Source: Lunatibacter salilacus (GTDB lineage: Bacteria; Bacteroidota; Bacteroidia; Cytophagales; Cyclobacteriaceae). From it: 64,000 nucleotides of DNA. Location of the stretch: contig NZ_VOLC01000016.1 in NCBI RefSeq assembly GCF_009797935.1, positions 62,001 to 126,000 of the forward strand, given 5' to 3'. Numbering within the stretch: the stretch's first letter is position 1; each line of letters opens with the position of its first letter. Shown here in pieces: positions 18,269 through 26,511 of the stretch. Made by a program: the position numbers and the translations under genes. Below the pieces are notes generated by a model. The model made no database searches. It was not told the origin of the DNA and saw only the letters and a program-made list of their open reading frames with translations.

Positions 18269-19312
18269 TCAAAACTTCCCCGAATCGACGTCTTTAATAA
18301 ACTGAATCAACCCGTTAAAAAAGACCTTTTGATCATCGTACTGGACCATATGGCTGCCGTCTGGGCATAGCAAAAACCTTCCGTTTTTCACTTGGGTTGA
18401 CATCCATTCCATATGTTTCGGATCCATGGTGTCATGACCCGCACCCACGACCAATGTGGGAACGGTAAGTTTGGGCAACTCTTTGGTCAGGTCCCAACCT
18501 TTTAAAGATGCCCCAGCGGTTATGCCAAATTCACTGTGTCCCTGCATATACACATAAACTTCCGGGTTTAGATGAGTAAGGCTTCGAACCACCGCTTCCG
18601 GCCATTCGTCCAGAGGCATTCTCAAAACATGGTATTGATAGTGGTGCTCCATCAGAAGTTCTTCATACCGGGGGTTGTCAAAATCATTGGTCGCCTCAAT
18701 CTCCATGATTTCTTCAAATACTTCCCCCGGCATCTGCGGCCCGAGTACTTCCTTGGCATATTTTTCATAATCATCCAGACTGGCCATCATATTGGAAATC
18801 ACTAGGCCTTTTAAATTCTCTTGGTATTTAAGGGCATATTCCATTGCCAAAATCCCTCCCCAAGACTGTCCGTAAAGGAAGAAATTATCTTGGTTTAATC
18901 CCAGGGCCAATCTAACTTGTTCGACCTCGTCCACAAAGCGCTCTATGGTCCACAGGTCGTTGTCTGACGGCTGATCTGAATAATACGAACCCAGTTGGTC
19001 GTAATAATAGTATTCGATACCCTCCGCGGGAAAATATCCGTCAAAGCTGGAGTATAGTTCATGGGTCATGCCAGGCCCCCCATGAAGCAACAGCACCTTA
19101 ATACTGGGGTTGTTCCCCACACGTTTGGTCCAAACCTTAAATGTACCCTTGGGTGTTTGGATGGGGATCATGCGAATGCCGCCTTCAAACTGGTCGTCCC
19201 TATCTGAATAATCCAAATAGGACGTACCTAAATTTTCCTCCGAACTAGATCGGGACGAACAAGCGAGACATAGGATCAACAGTGACAGAACAATGGAATA
19301 TCGGATTAGCAT
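18269..19312 (-). CDS. Proline iminopeptidase-like alpha/beta hydrolase (lipoprotein)
   Basis: A 347-residue protein with lipobox LCLAC near residue 18. VLLLHGGPGMTHELYSSF is the HGGPG oxyanion motif and LYGQSWGGILAMEYAL is the nucleophile elbow (GxSxG). Asp (VVGAGHDTMDP) and His (CPDGSHMVQYDD) complete the triad. HGGPG plus GQSWGG is typical of the proline iminopeptidase family (S33), which removes N-terminal proline. It sits 53 nt upstream of the AlbA_2 gene on the same strand. Confidence 0.88.
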   Translation of the reverse strand: MLIRYSIVLSLLILCLACSSRSSSEENLGTSYLDYSDRDDQFEGGIRMIPIQTPKGTFKVWTKRVGNNPSIKVLLLHGGPGMTHELYSSFDGYFPAEGIEYYYYDQLGSYYSDQPSDNDLWTIERFVDEVEQVRLALGLNQDNFFLYGQSWGGILAMEYALKYQENLKGLVISNMMASLDDYEKYAKEVLGPQMPGEVFEEIMEIEATNDFDNPRYEELLMEHHYQYHVLRMPLDEWPEAVVRSLTHLNPEVYVYMQGHSEFGITAGASLKGWDLTKELPKLTVPTLVVGAGHDTMDPKHMEWMSTQVKNGRFLLCPDGSHMVQYDDQKVFFNGLIQFIKDVDSGKF

Positions 19313-19514
19313 ATTATAAGGTGAGTTTTTTTAGTGGGTGAATATAGTTTTTCTCTTAAAAATTATAGGAAATATAGGGAATTATCGCCAAAATCTCTAT
19401 CCAGAAAAGCTGTCTTTTTGGATCGAAAGCAAGATGCTTGTAGAATTAATTGATTTAACTTTTCACATTATACCTACCTATCATGGCTACAATCGGCAGA
19501 AATGTTGTATTCAT

Positions 19515-19712
19515 TAAATTAAATAATATTGAGGTTTTTGTCCAAACTTATTTATCTCCCATTTTTCGAATAATTTCCCGTAACAAGTCATTATGTTCCT
19601 GCTTCAAAGTAAGAAATTTAGTTACCCATTTATAAATCAGGTAAAAAATACCGGCAAGTACGCCGAAATAAATAAGGCCAATCAAAATAGGAAGGAATAC
19701 GGAAATGCCCAT
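19515..19712 (-). CDS. Small single-span membrane protein (65 residues)
   Basis: ATG 19710-19712 opens a 65-codon frame. Residues 3-28 (ISVFLPILIGLIYFGVLAGI and on) are strongly hydrophobic, followed by YKWVTKFLTLKQEHNDLLREIIRKM, an amphipathic, probably coiled-coil tail (given in parts). This helix-plus-charged-tail layout is common for small membrane regulators or assembly factors, but I recognise no family. It stands alone in a 760-bp gap, so expression is not proven. Confidence 0.5.
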
Positions 19713-20074
19713 AATTAAATAGTTAAGTTATTATTTTATTCTTGATTATGTAAAATATGCTGTAAATCCCTTTGTAAAACCTAACAAACAAAGATTACTA
19801 TAATAGGATGTTTACATATTGAATCATATTATTCTTTTGCAAAATATCAAAAAAACTCTAAACAAATAATTAGTTTTAGATTTTAAATATTTCTGCCATT
19901 TCGCTTCCGCTTTAGATTCCTCCATGTTTTTTTACTTTTTTTGATCATAATGTTCTCAGTTTTTGGCTTAGCGTGAAATCCTTTGGTACCTATCTGAGAA
20001 TAACACCAAATATCCAAAATAGTATTGTGAGGGATAAAAGGCACCAAAAATTGGAATTGGCCATAAAACCTAAT
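19713..20074. other. AT-rich spacer, nothing recognised
   Basis: 362 bp between the small membrane protein and the end of the S41 peptidase gene. I see no coding frame with protein-like composition, no strong hairpin and no repeat shared with other parts of the window. Confidence 0.5.
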
Positions 20075-21076
20075 TTACTCTTTCAACCAAACTATAGCCG
20101 CCTCAATAAAATGGTCCAGCCCACTGATCTGGTCCATCGGGTGAGTCAACAATTGATCTACTTGTACGCCAAACTCCAGGTGGTGTTCATTCAAATCAAT
20201 GGTCTGACTACCGGAAAAGCGGTAAGTCCAGCCATTTGAAAGCTCAGCGAAAACTGGAGTGCCTCCCCCACCCCCTGTCTGGTCACCAAACAATCGGGCT
20301 TGGGGTAGTGTCCGCATCATTTGCGCAAAAAATGTGGTGGAACTGTATGATTTTCTGTTGGTAAGTACGGCAACTTTTTCCAGGTATTTGTCACCGGGTT
20401 TGGGTTTAATCTTTAAAGGTGCCCATGGGGTAAAATCATTTCTGCCCGGCCCGGTTTTAAACCGCTGCCTCGCATAGGTAATTTCCTCATCTGTTAGGCG
20501 GCTGGCTATATTGAGTGCATTTTGCAAGCTGCCTCCCCCATTGCTTCTAACATCAATGATCAGTCCATCATGGAACTGCATCAGTCTGATAATTTCGTCC
20601 ATGTGCTCACTTGATACCGTGCGCTCAAAGGACCTATAATTCACATACAGCATCCCCTGGACGGTTTGCGCAAGAAGTGGCCCTATAATCCTGTAGTCGG
20701 TACCAAGGTACTTATCGTTAATCAGTTGTTCATCATAGAACAACGGAAAGCCTTCGAACCAGCTCCAATTTCGGGAGCGGTTAAATGTGCTCCTAAGGTT
20801 TACATGCCCGTCCTCCAATTCGGCTAACATGTCGCCCAAAATGTCAAACAATTCATGTGGGGTTAATTCATCGTGAATCGTCGGACGATACTGTTCCTTT
20901 ACTGATTGCCAGTCTATTTGTTTTTCTTCAAAAAAAGTATATCTGTTATAGATATCCGTCCATAAGTGTTCAAACAGTTCACTGGGCCGCTGTTGCGGGT
21001 CACTTGGCTGTGCAATAAACTCACAACTGCTAATGAGCACCATTGAGATCAAAATAAAATATCGGTAACTTCTCAT
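20075..21076 (-). CDS. S41 family peptidase (lipoprotein, CtpA/tricorn-like)
   Basis: A 333-residue protein with a lipoprotein signal (MVLISSC). An N-terminal helical domain (LFEHLWTDIYNRYTFFEEK, MLAELEDGHVNL) precedes the catalytic part: DGLIIDVRSNGGGSLQNA and the nucleophile block VAVLTNRKSYSSTTFFAQMM, with FGDQTGGGGGTPVFAEL after it. This is the C-terminal processing peptidase family acting in the periplasm. No PDZ domain is obvious. Its ATG overlaps the stop of the upstream gene (ATGA). Confidence 0.88.
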   Translation of the reverse strand: MRSYRYFILISMVLISSCEFIAQPSDPQQRPSELFEHLWTDIYNRYTFFEEKQIDWQSVKEQYRPTIHDELTPHELFDILGDMLAELEDGHVNLRSTFNRSRNWSWFEGFPLFYDEQLINDKYLGTDYRIIGPLLAQTVQGMLYVNYRSFERTVSSEHMDEIIRLMQFHDGLIIDVRSNGGGSLQNALNIASRLTDEEITYARQRFKTGPGRNDFTPWAPLKIKPKPGDKYLEKVAVLTNRKSYSSTTFFAQMMRTLPQARLFGDQTGGGGGTPVFAELSNGWTYRFSGSQTIDLNEHHLEFGVQVDQLLTHPMDQISGLDHFIEAAIVWLKE

Positions 21077-21840
21077 AGCTGAAAATTTAACTGTAAAAAA
21101 TAATGTCCCGCAGATCGCTGGGACCTATGGGCACTTTCCAGAGAGGTATAGTGGAAGCGATACCCTATTCCGATTTCATTTCCATTGGACAATTGATAGA
21201 AAAGCTGATTGAGTATTCCCAGATCGTGTTGGCGGAAGGGCTGAAACAGGCGAATGGACTGCAGAAAAGCGTTGAAAGTAGGCTGATCGTGAAGAAAATG
21301 ATCCGGGGGGCTGGTTATATAAGAAGCGGAAAAGACGAATCCTATTACTTGCAGGTGTCCTTGTGAGGAAAACCGCCACTGTTGTTTTTTGCCAAAAAAA
21401 GTCTGATAACGCAGTGCCGGCCCAAATGAAGTGTGAAAATCAAACCTTGGGCTGAAATTCTGTGCATCCTCGTAATTTCTTAAACTCAGAGCATTGTTAT
21501 TCGACCATCCAATGGTCCAGTTATCAGGCAGCCAATTGGCCTTATAGAAGGTGTAGGTGATTATGCTGGCATGGGTTCCCCGCATATCCGCACCATAGCG
21601 GTTTTGCAGGTTATGGTTGGTTAGATGAAGGTAAACCTCATCTGTTTTCCTATTTCCAATATTGGAATACCCCAATGTAAATCCGGCGGAACTTCCACTG
21701 TAAAACAGTGGGGAATACGCAAAATCCCGCTCCCAGGAATTATTCGTTCCCGCATTTAATAGTAGGGTACGTTTATTTTCCTGCGCTAAAACGAGGCTTT
21801 GAGACAAAAGGAACGGAATCAAAAAAAGTAGGTTTTTCAT
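21073..21840 (-). CDS. Exported protein, probably outer-membrane beta-barrel, unknown function
   Basis: From ATG 21838-21840 (a 12-residue longer frame lacks a good signal) the protein is 255 residues, with signal peptide MKNLLFLIPFLLSQSLVLAQ. The rest alternates hydrophobic and polar residues with many aromatics and ends in YFLQLNFQL, a terminal aromatic strand typical of outer-membrane barrels. It is translationally coupled to the S41 peptidase. No family recognised. Confidence 0.7.
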   Translation of the reverse strand: MKNLLFLIPFLLSQSLVLAQENKRTLLLNAGTNNSWERDFAYSPLFYSGSSAGFTLGYSNIGNRKTDEVYLHLTNHNLQNRYGADMRGTHASIITYTFYKANWLPDNWTIGWSNNNALSLRNYEDAQNFSPRFDFHTSFGPALRYQTFFGKKQQWRFSSQGHLQVIGFVFSASYITSPPDHFLHDQPTFNAFLQSIRLFQPFRQHDLGILNQLFYQLSNGNEIGIGYRFHYTSLESAHRSQRSAGHYFLQLNFQL

Positions 21841-21983
21841 GCTAATGGAGTTTGACTTCAAAGTTAGGGAGCTCAAACGTTTAAAAACATGACAATGGTC
21901 AGTCCGCCATCAATTTTAATCCCATTTATAAAAGGAATTGTGCTGGACACTATATCGTCGAAAGGTTGAATTTATAATCCGAA

Positions 21984-22790
21984 TCAAGAATCAACAGGTT
22001 TATTGATTGATAATAGTGTCACTATGCCTATTCCCAGCATCAGAATTTCCAGTATCCAAAAATGCAGTTGAAAAACACCAGTCGCCATAACTAAACTTGG
22101 GAAAACTGGCATAAATGCATTGGATGTGCCATGGGCAACCAACGCAGACATGGGCTTGTGGTTTGATGATTTTACGACCCAGGACAAAAAGAAGGAAAGC
22201 CCTATACAGCCAATTAGAAAAGCTGAAAAAGGCATATAAGTTTGAAAGGCATCGGTAATAAACCACAACGGAGCATGCCACAATGCCCAAACTATTCCAA
22301 GAACAATATTCCCGTACCACAGTCCGTATTTGGATTCCAAGTATGGCATGATATAACCCCGCCACCCTATTTCCTCCTGTCCACCACCAAACAAGATCAT
22401 TAAGAGCCAATATATCGGAAAAACAAAAATTGTTGGCAAGAGCATAGGCAAGCGTTCATAACCAAAAAATCCGGGAAGATACCATGCTAAAAAGTTTGCA
22501 AACCCCAGGACCCCGATAATGGAAACCCAAGTTTTCCACCTAAAATTAATTGAAAGAAAGGTCTTCAAAAAGGGTTTGACGTCTGATTTTCCTTGCAGGG
22601 TTTTAATGGAATAGAGTGCACCTACGGCCGGACCAAAGGCCCCCAAAATGATCGCCGCCATAGTCAAATAGGGTCGCAAATCATTGTTCATTTGCACAAC
22701 GCCCAACCCAATCAGAACAAAGGGAAACCACAATAGCCATGACCATAAAAATGTGATTGCGAAAAAGCGAAGAGGTATTTGTTTTTCCAT
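21984..22790 (-). CDS. CPBP family intramembrane glutamic endopeptidase
   Basis: A 268-residue polytopic membrane protein. Motif 1 GGGQEEIGWRGYIMPYL carries the catalytic EE, motif 2 is IVWALWHAPLW, and the third His motif is VAHGTSNAF. These are the abortive-infection/CAAX-protease (CPBP, formerly ABI) signatures. About seven or eight membrane helices are visible. Such proteins cleave membrane substrates and can have bacteriocin-immunity-like roles. It stands alone on the minus strand. Confidence 0.9.
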   Translation of the reverse strand: MEKQIPLRFFAITFLWSWLLWFPFVLIGLGVVQMNNDLRPYLTMAAIILGAFGPAVGALYSIKTLQGKSDVKPFLKTFLSINFRWKTWVSIIGVLGFANFLAWYLPGFFGYERLPMLLPTIFVFPIYWLLMILFGGGQEEIGWRGYIMPYLESKYGLWYGNIVLGIVWALWHAPLWFITDAFQTYMPFSAFLIGCIGLSFFLSWVVKSSNHKPMSALVAHGTSNAFMPVFPSLVMATGVFQLHFWILEILMLGIGIVTLLSINKPVDS

Positions 22791-22932
22791 TAGTCAACCA
22801 GTTTCTTTCAACTTTACATTATGTTGGGAATGCAAATTTATAAGTCCGCCTTGAGATACAAATCAAAATACCATGCGGTACTGAAAATATTTACCGTTAA
22901 CTATACTATTAAGTGTAATGACAAATTCCTCC

Positions 22933-24039
22933 CTAAATTTTTATTCGTTTCCATTTGGACTTCATGTAATAATTCCCATCCTCACTTTTATTAATAAAAG
23001 CAGTCCAAACGTAGGTGGCCGGCCATTTTTTGAAAACACCTGCCACGGCATATATAAAATAAAGGGAGAGCTTAGAAGGCCTTGGTTTCCAACCGTCAAA
23101 ACGCAATTCAATTTTTATCGTATCATTGGCGTTTTCGACGGAATAGTCTCCAGGTAGGGTTCCTATAGATGGATCTGCTTCGATTGTAAATTCCCCATGT
23201 TTTGCTGTATTGGTTGCTAGGGATTCTATATCGGGAAAAGCGTCTTCGAAGGTTATGGATACCGGATGTACGTCGTTTACCCGACTTATCTTTTGAATAG
23301 CTATGCTGTCATTTTTCCAGGAAAAATCAAACGTATAGTCCCCTTGATTAAGCGTTTTAATTCCCTGATCTACGTCTACAGGAAAAATTAATCCATCAAA
23401 TTCCGGATTAAGTCGGCCAATAAGCGGCTTTGGGCTGTAGCGGGCAAAATACATGGATGTCCAATCCATAGGTACCGGAAGCTTATCCGGCTGATGCTGA
23501 ACGTTGTCAATGAACACCTCAAAATCGGTTTGTAACCTGCGGACAAAGTAAAAGTCTTGAAGCATTACCAAGGGCATTGCGGAGGGCTTTTCAGCCACGC
23601 TGCCCATCGGAGCCAAAAGACCAAAGGGTCTGCGCTTTTTTGAATTTTTCTCACTGATTTTAATGCTGACTTTTCTGTTTTGCAGATCATTGAACATATA
23701 GTTAGCCTGCACACCCGCTTCATTTATTTCAAAAAAAGCGACCTCAAAATCACATGCTATCAAGTTCTCCAATCCCTTGCCTACTATATCATATTTGTCA
23801 GCGTTTAATGTCAGCGTTGGTTCGTGATAGACATCCACTTTCCCATCCTTTCGCCACCCTATCACCAAATGCCCCTTACCGTGTTCATTGTCATCGAAAA
23901 CCTGCGGCTCAAAACCAACATAAACTGTATCCGGATCCTTTTCAAAATTCACCAACAGCAACCGGGACATGGGTTCAATGTCGATAGAAAAAGGGGACAT
24001 GAAATGTGTTATTTTGGAGGTTGATATTTGGGTGGTCAT
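22933..24039 (-). CDS. Hypothetical protein, lipocalin/hydroxyneurosporene-synthase-like architecture
   Basis: A 368-residue protein without a signal peptide and with no membrane span. It is rich in beta-strand patterns (LVIGWRKDGKVDVYHEPTL, VDVDQGIKTLNQGDYTFDFSWKN in part, IKIELRFDGWKPRP) and starts with SPFSIDIEPMSRLLLVNFEKD. The layout recalls two-lobed lipocalin-like proteins, but this is only an impression. No family assigned and no operon partner. Confidence 0.65.
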   Translation of the reverse strand: MTTQISTSKITHFMSPFSIDIEPMSRLLLVNFEKDPDTVYVGFEPQVFDDNEHGKGHLVIGWRKDGKVDVYHEPTLTLNADKYDIVGKGLENLIACDFEVAFFEINEAGVQANYMFNDLQNRKVSIKISEKNSKKRRPFGLLAPMGSVAEKPSAMPLVMLQDFYFVRRLQTDFEVFIDNVQHQPDKLPVPMDWTSMYFARYSPKPLIGRLNPEFDGLIFPVDVDQGIKTLNQGDYTFDFSWKNDSIAIQKISRVNDVHPVSITFEDAFPDIESLATNTAKHGEFTIEADPSIGTLPGDYSVENANDTIKIELRFDGWKPRPSKLSLYFIYAVAGVFKKWPATYVWTAFINKSEDGNYYMKSKWKRIKI

Positions 24040-24137
24040 GGTGAAATTGGGTTAAACGATCAGATTCGACTCATAAAGCTACTTAAATCTTTTATTTTAT
24101 GACAATTGGGCGGGGCAATCTGCTGGTGAAATGTTTT

Positions 24138-24215
24138 CCCGCAGATACCGCAGATTTTCGCTGATCTTTTTCTGCGTTTATCCCGAAAAGCCGGGACAAG
24201 TTCTGCGGGAAAAAC
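24138..24215. repeat. Isolated copy of the CTGCGTTxxTCTGCG-type repeat carrying a 20-nt hairpin insertion
   Basis: The words CCCGCAGATACCGCAGATTT, CGCTGATCTTTTTCTGCGTT and TTCTGCGGGAAAAACGCAG belong to the same repeat family as the 114-bp array at 25.1-25.7 kb. Inside the copy, bases 24181-24200 (TCCCGAAAAGCCGGGACAAG) form a hairpin absent from the array units, where TCTGCGTT is followed directly by CTTCTGCG. It looks like a small insertion. Confidence 0.75.
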
Positions 24216-24297
24216 GCAGGTGGAAGTTGATGAAGGTTTCCGGTCACTGTAATCGAAATTTGAAACGAACATCAAACCTTCTATGCTTTTTTTATGC

Positions 24298-24963
24298 TTA
24301 TTCCGATCCAAGAAACATGGTAAATCCAACCTTCAATCCCAAACTGTTGGTTACCTGCCGAAAATTAGGAGGGGTTTGATTTTTTCTGTTTAGTGTCAAT
24401 GAATTAAATCCCGCAAGAATATCAAAGGCTACTTTTTCACCAAGAGGCACTGCCAATCCAATCCCACCTCCAAATGAACTTATATTGGTCTTAGCATTAT
24501 AATCCTCCAAATTGGGATCGTCTTTATATTTAACCGTATTTGTCCTCCTTCCAAAAGAGCTATTTACTTCGACAAAAGGCAACACCTTAGCAGTTGGAAT
24601 GTAATACCTAGCAAAAGGTCCTGTACTCAGTAGTCTTGAAGTTGATTCAGAATTTGAAATACCTCCTTTTGCTTTAGCAGATGCAAAAGTAAAATCAAGT
24701 CCAAGAGCGAGATTATCCGCTACAAAATACCCGATTTTTGGTAGTAGGCTTATGTTCGTAATTTTACTAGAATTATCTTCTACATAACTGGCTCCATCAA
24801 GCTTGCTTTTAGTACTTGAATAGCCAATATCTAAAAGGCCAGCACCAGTTAAACCCAAATCGGATGATGCTCCCAGCAACATTCGCCCTTTATCCGTCTG
24901 TGCGTTAACTAATCCAATACAAATTAGAAACTGAAATACAATAAGTACGTTAATTTTTTTCAT
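24298..24963 (-). CDS. Outer-membrane beta-barrel protein (porin family)
   Basis: A 221-residue protein with a signal peptide ending at NAQTD. It has about eight amphipathic strands (ISLLPKIGYFVADNLALGLDF, GPFARYYIPTAKVLPFVEVN, SSFGGGIGLAVPLGEKVAFDI in parts) and ends LGLKVGFTMFL. This is the OmpW/OmpA-barrel-like pattern seen in many Bacteroidota exported proteins. Function unknown. A palindrome (25028-25045) lies 65 bp upstream of the start. Confidence 0.78.
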   Translation of the reverse strand: MKKINVLIVFQFLICIGLVNAQTDKGRMLLGASSDLGLTGAGLLDIGYSSTKSKLDGASYVEDNSSKITNISLLPKIGYFVADNLALGLDFTFASAKAKGGISNSESTSRLLSTGPFARYYIPTAKVLPFVEVNSSFGRRTNTVKYKDDPNLEDYNAKTNISSFGGGIGLAVPLGEKVAFDILAGFNSLTLNRKNQTPPNFRQVTNSLGLKVGFTMFLGSE

Positions 24964-25027
24964 AATGCCGCTATTTTAAAACTAAACTTATAAGTTTTAA
25001 AGATAGGTTTTTTTGTTTCCCAAAAAA

Positions 25028-25045
25028 ATACCCCGATCGGGGTAT
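25028..25045. promoter_or_regulatory. Perfect palindrome ATACCCCGATCGGGGTAT
   Basis: An 18-bp perfect palindrome followed by TTTTT. It is preceded by TTTTAAAGATAGG and a T-rich run. The same arrangement occurs at 56943-56998 (TTTTTAAAGATAGGG, then ATACCC-TTATCG-GGGTAT, then TTTT). It may be a bidirectional terminator or a protein-binding site 65 bp ahead of the barrel gene. Confidence 0.5.
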
Positions 25046-25132
25046 TTTTAAAGCAACTATACTTATTTCTATATCAGTATCCATGGAATTGCTTGGTTAA
25101 ATTTGCCAAAGCGTTTACCGTCAAGGAAAAAA

Positions 25133-25660
25133 TGTCTCCCGCTGATCACGCTGATTTGCGCGGAACCCTTTCTGCGTTAATCTGCGTAATCCGCGGGAAA
25201 AAAACATCTCCCGCTAATCTTTTTTGATGCAGGTCGCGGGAAAAAAAAATCTCCCGCAGATCACGCTGATTTGCGCGGAACCCTTTCTGCGTTAATCTGC
25301 GTAATCCGCGGGAAATATAGTCTCCCGCAAATTTTTTCTGATGCAAAATGTGGCAAAAAAATGTCTCCCGCTGATCACGCTGATTTGCGCAGATCTATTT
25401 CTGCGTTCTTCTGCGAAATCCGCGGGAAATATAGTCTCCCGCAAATTTTTTCTGATGCAAAATGTGGCAAAAAAATGTCTCCCGCTGATCACGCTGATTT
25501 GCGCAGATCTATTTCTGCGTTCTTCTGCGAAATCCGCGGGAAATATAGTCTCCCGCAAATTTTTTCTGATGCAAAATGTGGCAAAAAAATGTCTCCCGCT
25601 GATCACGCTGATTTGCGCAGATCTATTTCTGCGTTCTTCTGCGAAATCCGCGGGAAACCC
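25133..25660. repeat. Tandem repeat: three exact 114-bp units plus diverged copies
   Basis: Units at 25321-25434, 25435-25548 and 25549-25660 are essentially identical. Two shorter, diverged copies precede them (25133-25250 and 25250-25320). Each unit contains CTGATTTGCGCAGATCTATT, TTCTGCGTTCTTCTGCGAAA and CCGCGGGAAA. Because 114 is 38 codons, several frames stay open on both strands; the resulting translations are highly repetitive and I treat them as spurious. The array lies between the barrel gene and the DUF4249 gene end. Confidence 0.92.
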
Positions 25661-25664
25661 CTCC

Positions 25665-26507
25665 CTATTCCCCAATTATAATTTCAGCCTTATGGTAGGC
25701 ACTGGCATTAAAATACCCCACAACATCAATGTCTGAAACCAAATTGGTTTTGGGATTAAAAGCTGGGGAATCGAAGAAACTCTCCTGTGTCAATGCCTGC
25801 ATATAAATATCGAACAAATACTGATAAAATGTATTACTCAATGACTGCTGGTACACAACGATTTTATCCCCTTCCAGAAACGGATCAAAACTCAGATCAA
25901 GCCCCTCAATGAGATTGCCATCAATCCTCTCGTCTTCCAAGACCATTATTTGGCGGGGATCATTGGACAACTCTCCATTGACCTGCACATTCCACCTGTA
26001 GTTATTTCCCTTGCCTACCGGGTCAAAAGTGTCTATCAACAAATAATAACCCTCCTCAAATATCAGACTTTCAGCCTTGTATTCATATCTGAGGTCTGTG
26101 ATTTCAGAAACAGGGTGAAGCACCTCAGTTTCACTTGAAATCACCTTATTACTTAGATGGCCATAATCAGGCAGATCGGGTAAATAAATTTCAATCCTAT
26201 AGGCCCGATCTATTACCCCGGTAAAATCGAGATTATACACCCCTTCCTGTGCGTAAGTATATCCTCCCACCTTTACATTATCTTCAAATAAATAAACCTC
26301 AGCTTCCTCAATGACCGATTTAGACGAGCTCTGAAAATAAGGTTGGGAAATGGTCAATTTGACGGTTTGATATTCATCAATATTGTTAATCTCCCCATCC
26401 ACCACTACCATGGCTTCATAGGATTTCACATCCAATTCTATGTTGTCCAAGCATGAAAACATCAACAGCGAGGACAAACAAATCAATAATTTTTTTACAG
26501 TTATCAT
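25665..26507 (-). CDS. DUF4249 domain lipoprotein, partner of the upstream TonB receptor
   Basis: With the start at ATG 26505-26507 the protein is 280 residues with a lipoprotein signal (LLMFSC). VVDGEINNIDEYQTVKLTIS and QPYFQSSSKSVIEEAEVYL are the typical DUF4249 N-terminal strands, which recall carboxypeptidase-regulatory or CNA-B-like folds; the C-terminus has PKTNLVSDIDVVGYFNAS. DUF4249 proteins are usually encoded next to a TonB-dependent receptor and are thought to be surface lipoproteins of the import complex. The start is 4 nt after the receptor stop. The stop lies right at the edge of the 114-bp repeat array. Confidence 0.85.
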   Translation of the reverse strand: MITVKKLLICLSSLLMFSCLDNIELDVKSYEAMVVVDGEINNIDEYQTVKLTISQPYFQSSSKSVIEEAEVYLFEDNVKVGGYTYAQEGVYNLDFTGVIDRAYRIEIYLPDLPDYGHLSNKVISSETEVLHPVSEITDLRYEYKAESLIFEEGYYLLIDTFDPVGKGNNYRWNVQVNGELSNDPRQIMVLEDERIDGNLIEGLDLSFDPFLEGDKIVVYQQSLSNTFYQYLFDIYMQALTQESFFDSPAFNPKTNLVSDIDVVGYFNASAYHKAEIIIGE

Positions 26508-26511
26508 CGTA

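Noticed and set aside
18216-18272. TTG-initiated extension of the AlbA_2 protein
   Set aside because: ATG at 18215 directly precedes the domain; the extension has no features.
25271-25736. Three open frames (127-136 residues) over the 114-bp repeats
   Set aside because: They are translations of a 38-codon DNA repeat, open in several frames on both strands, with no protein-like start or family.
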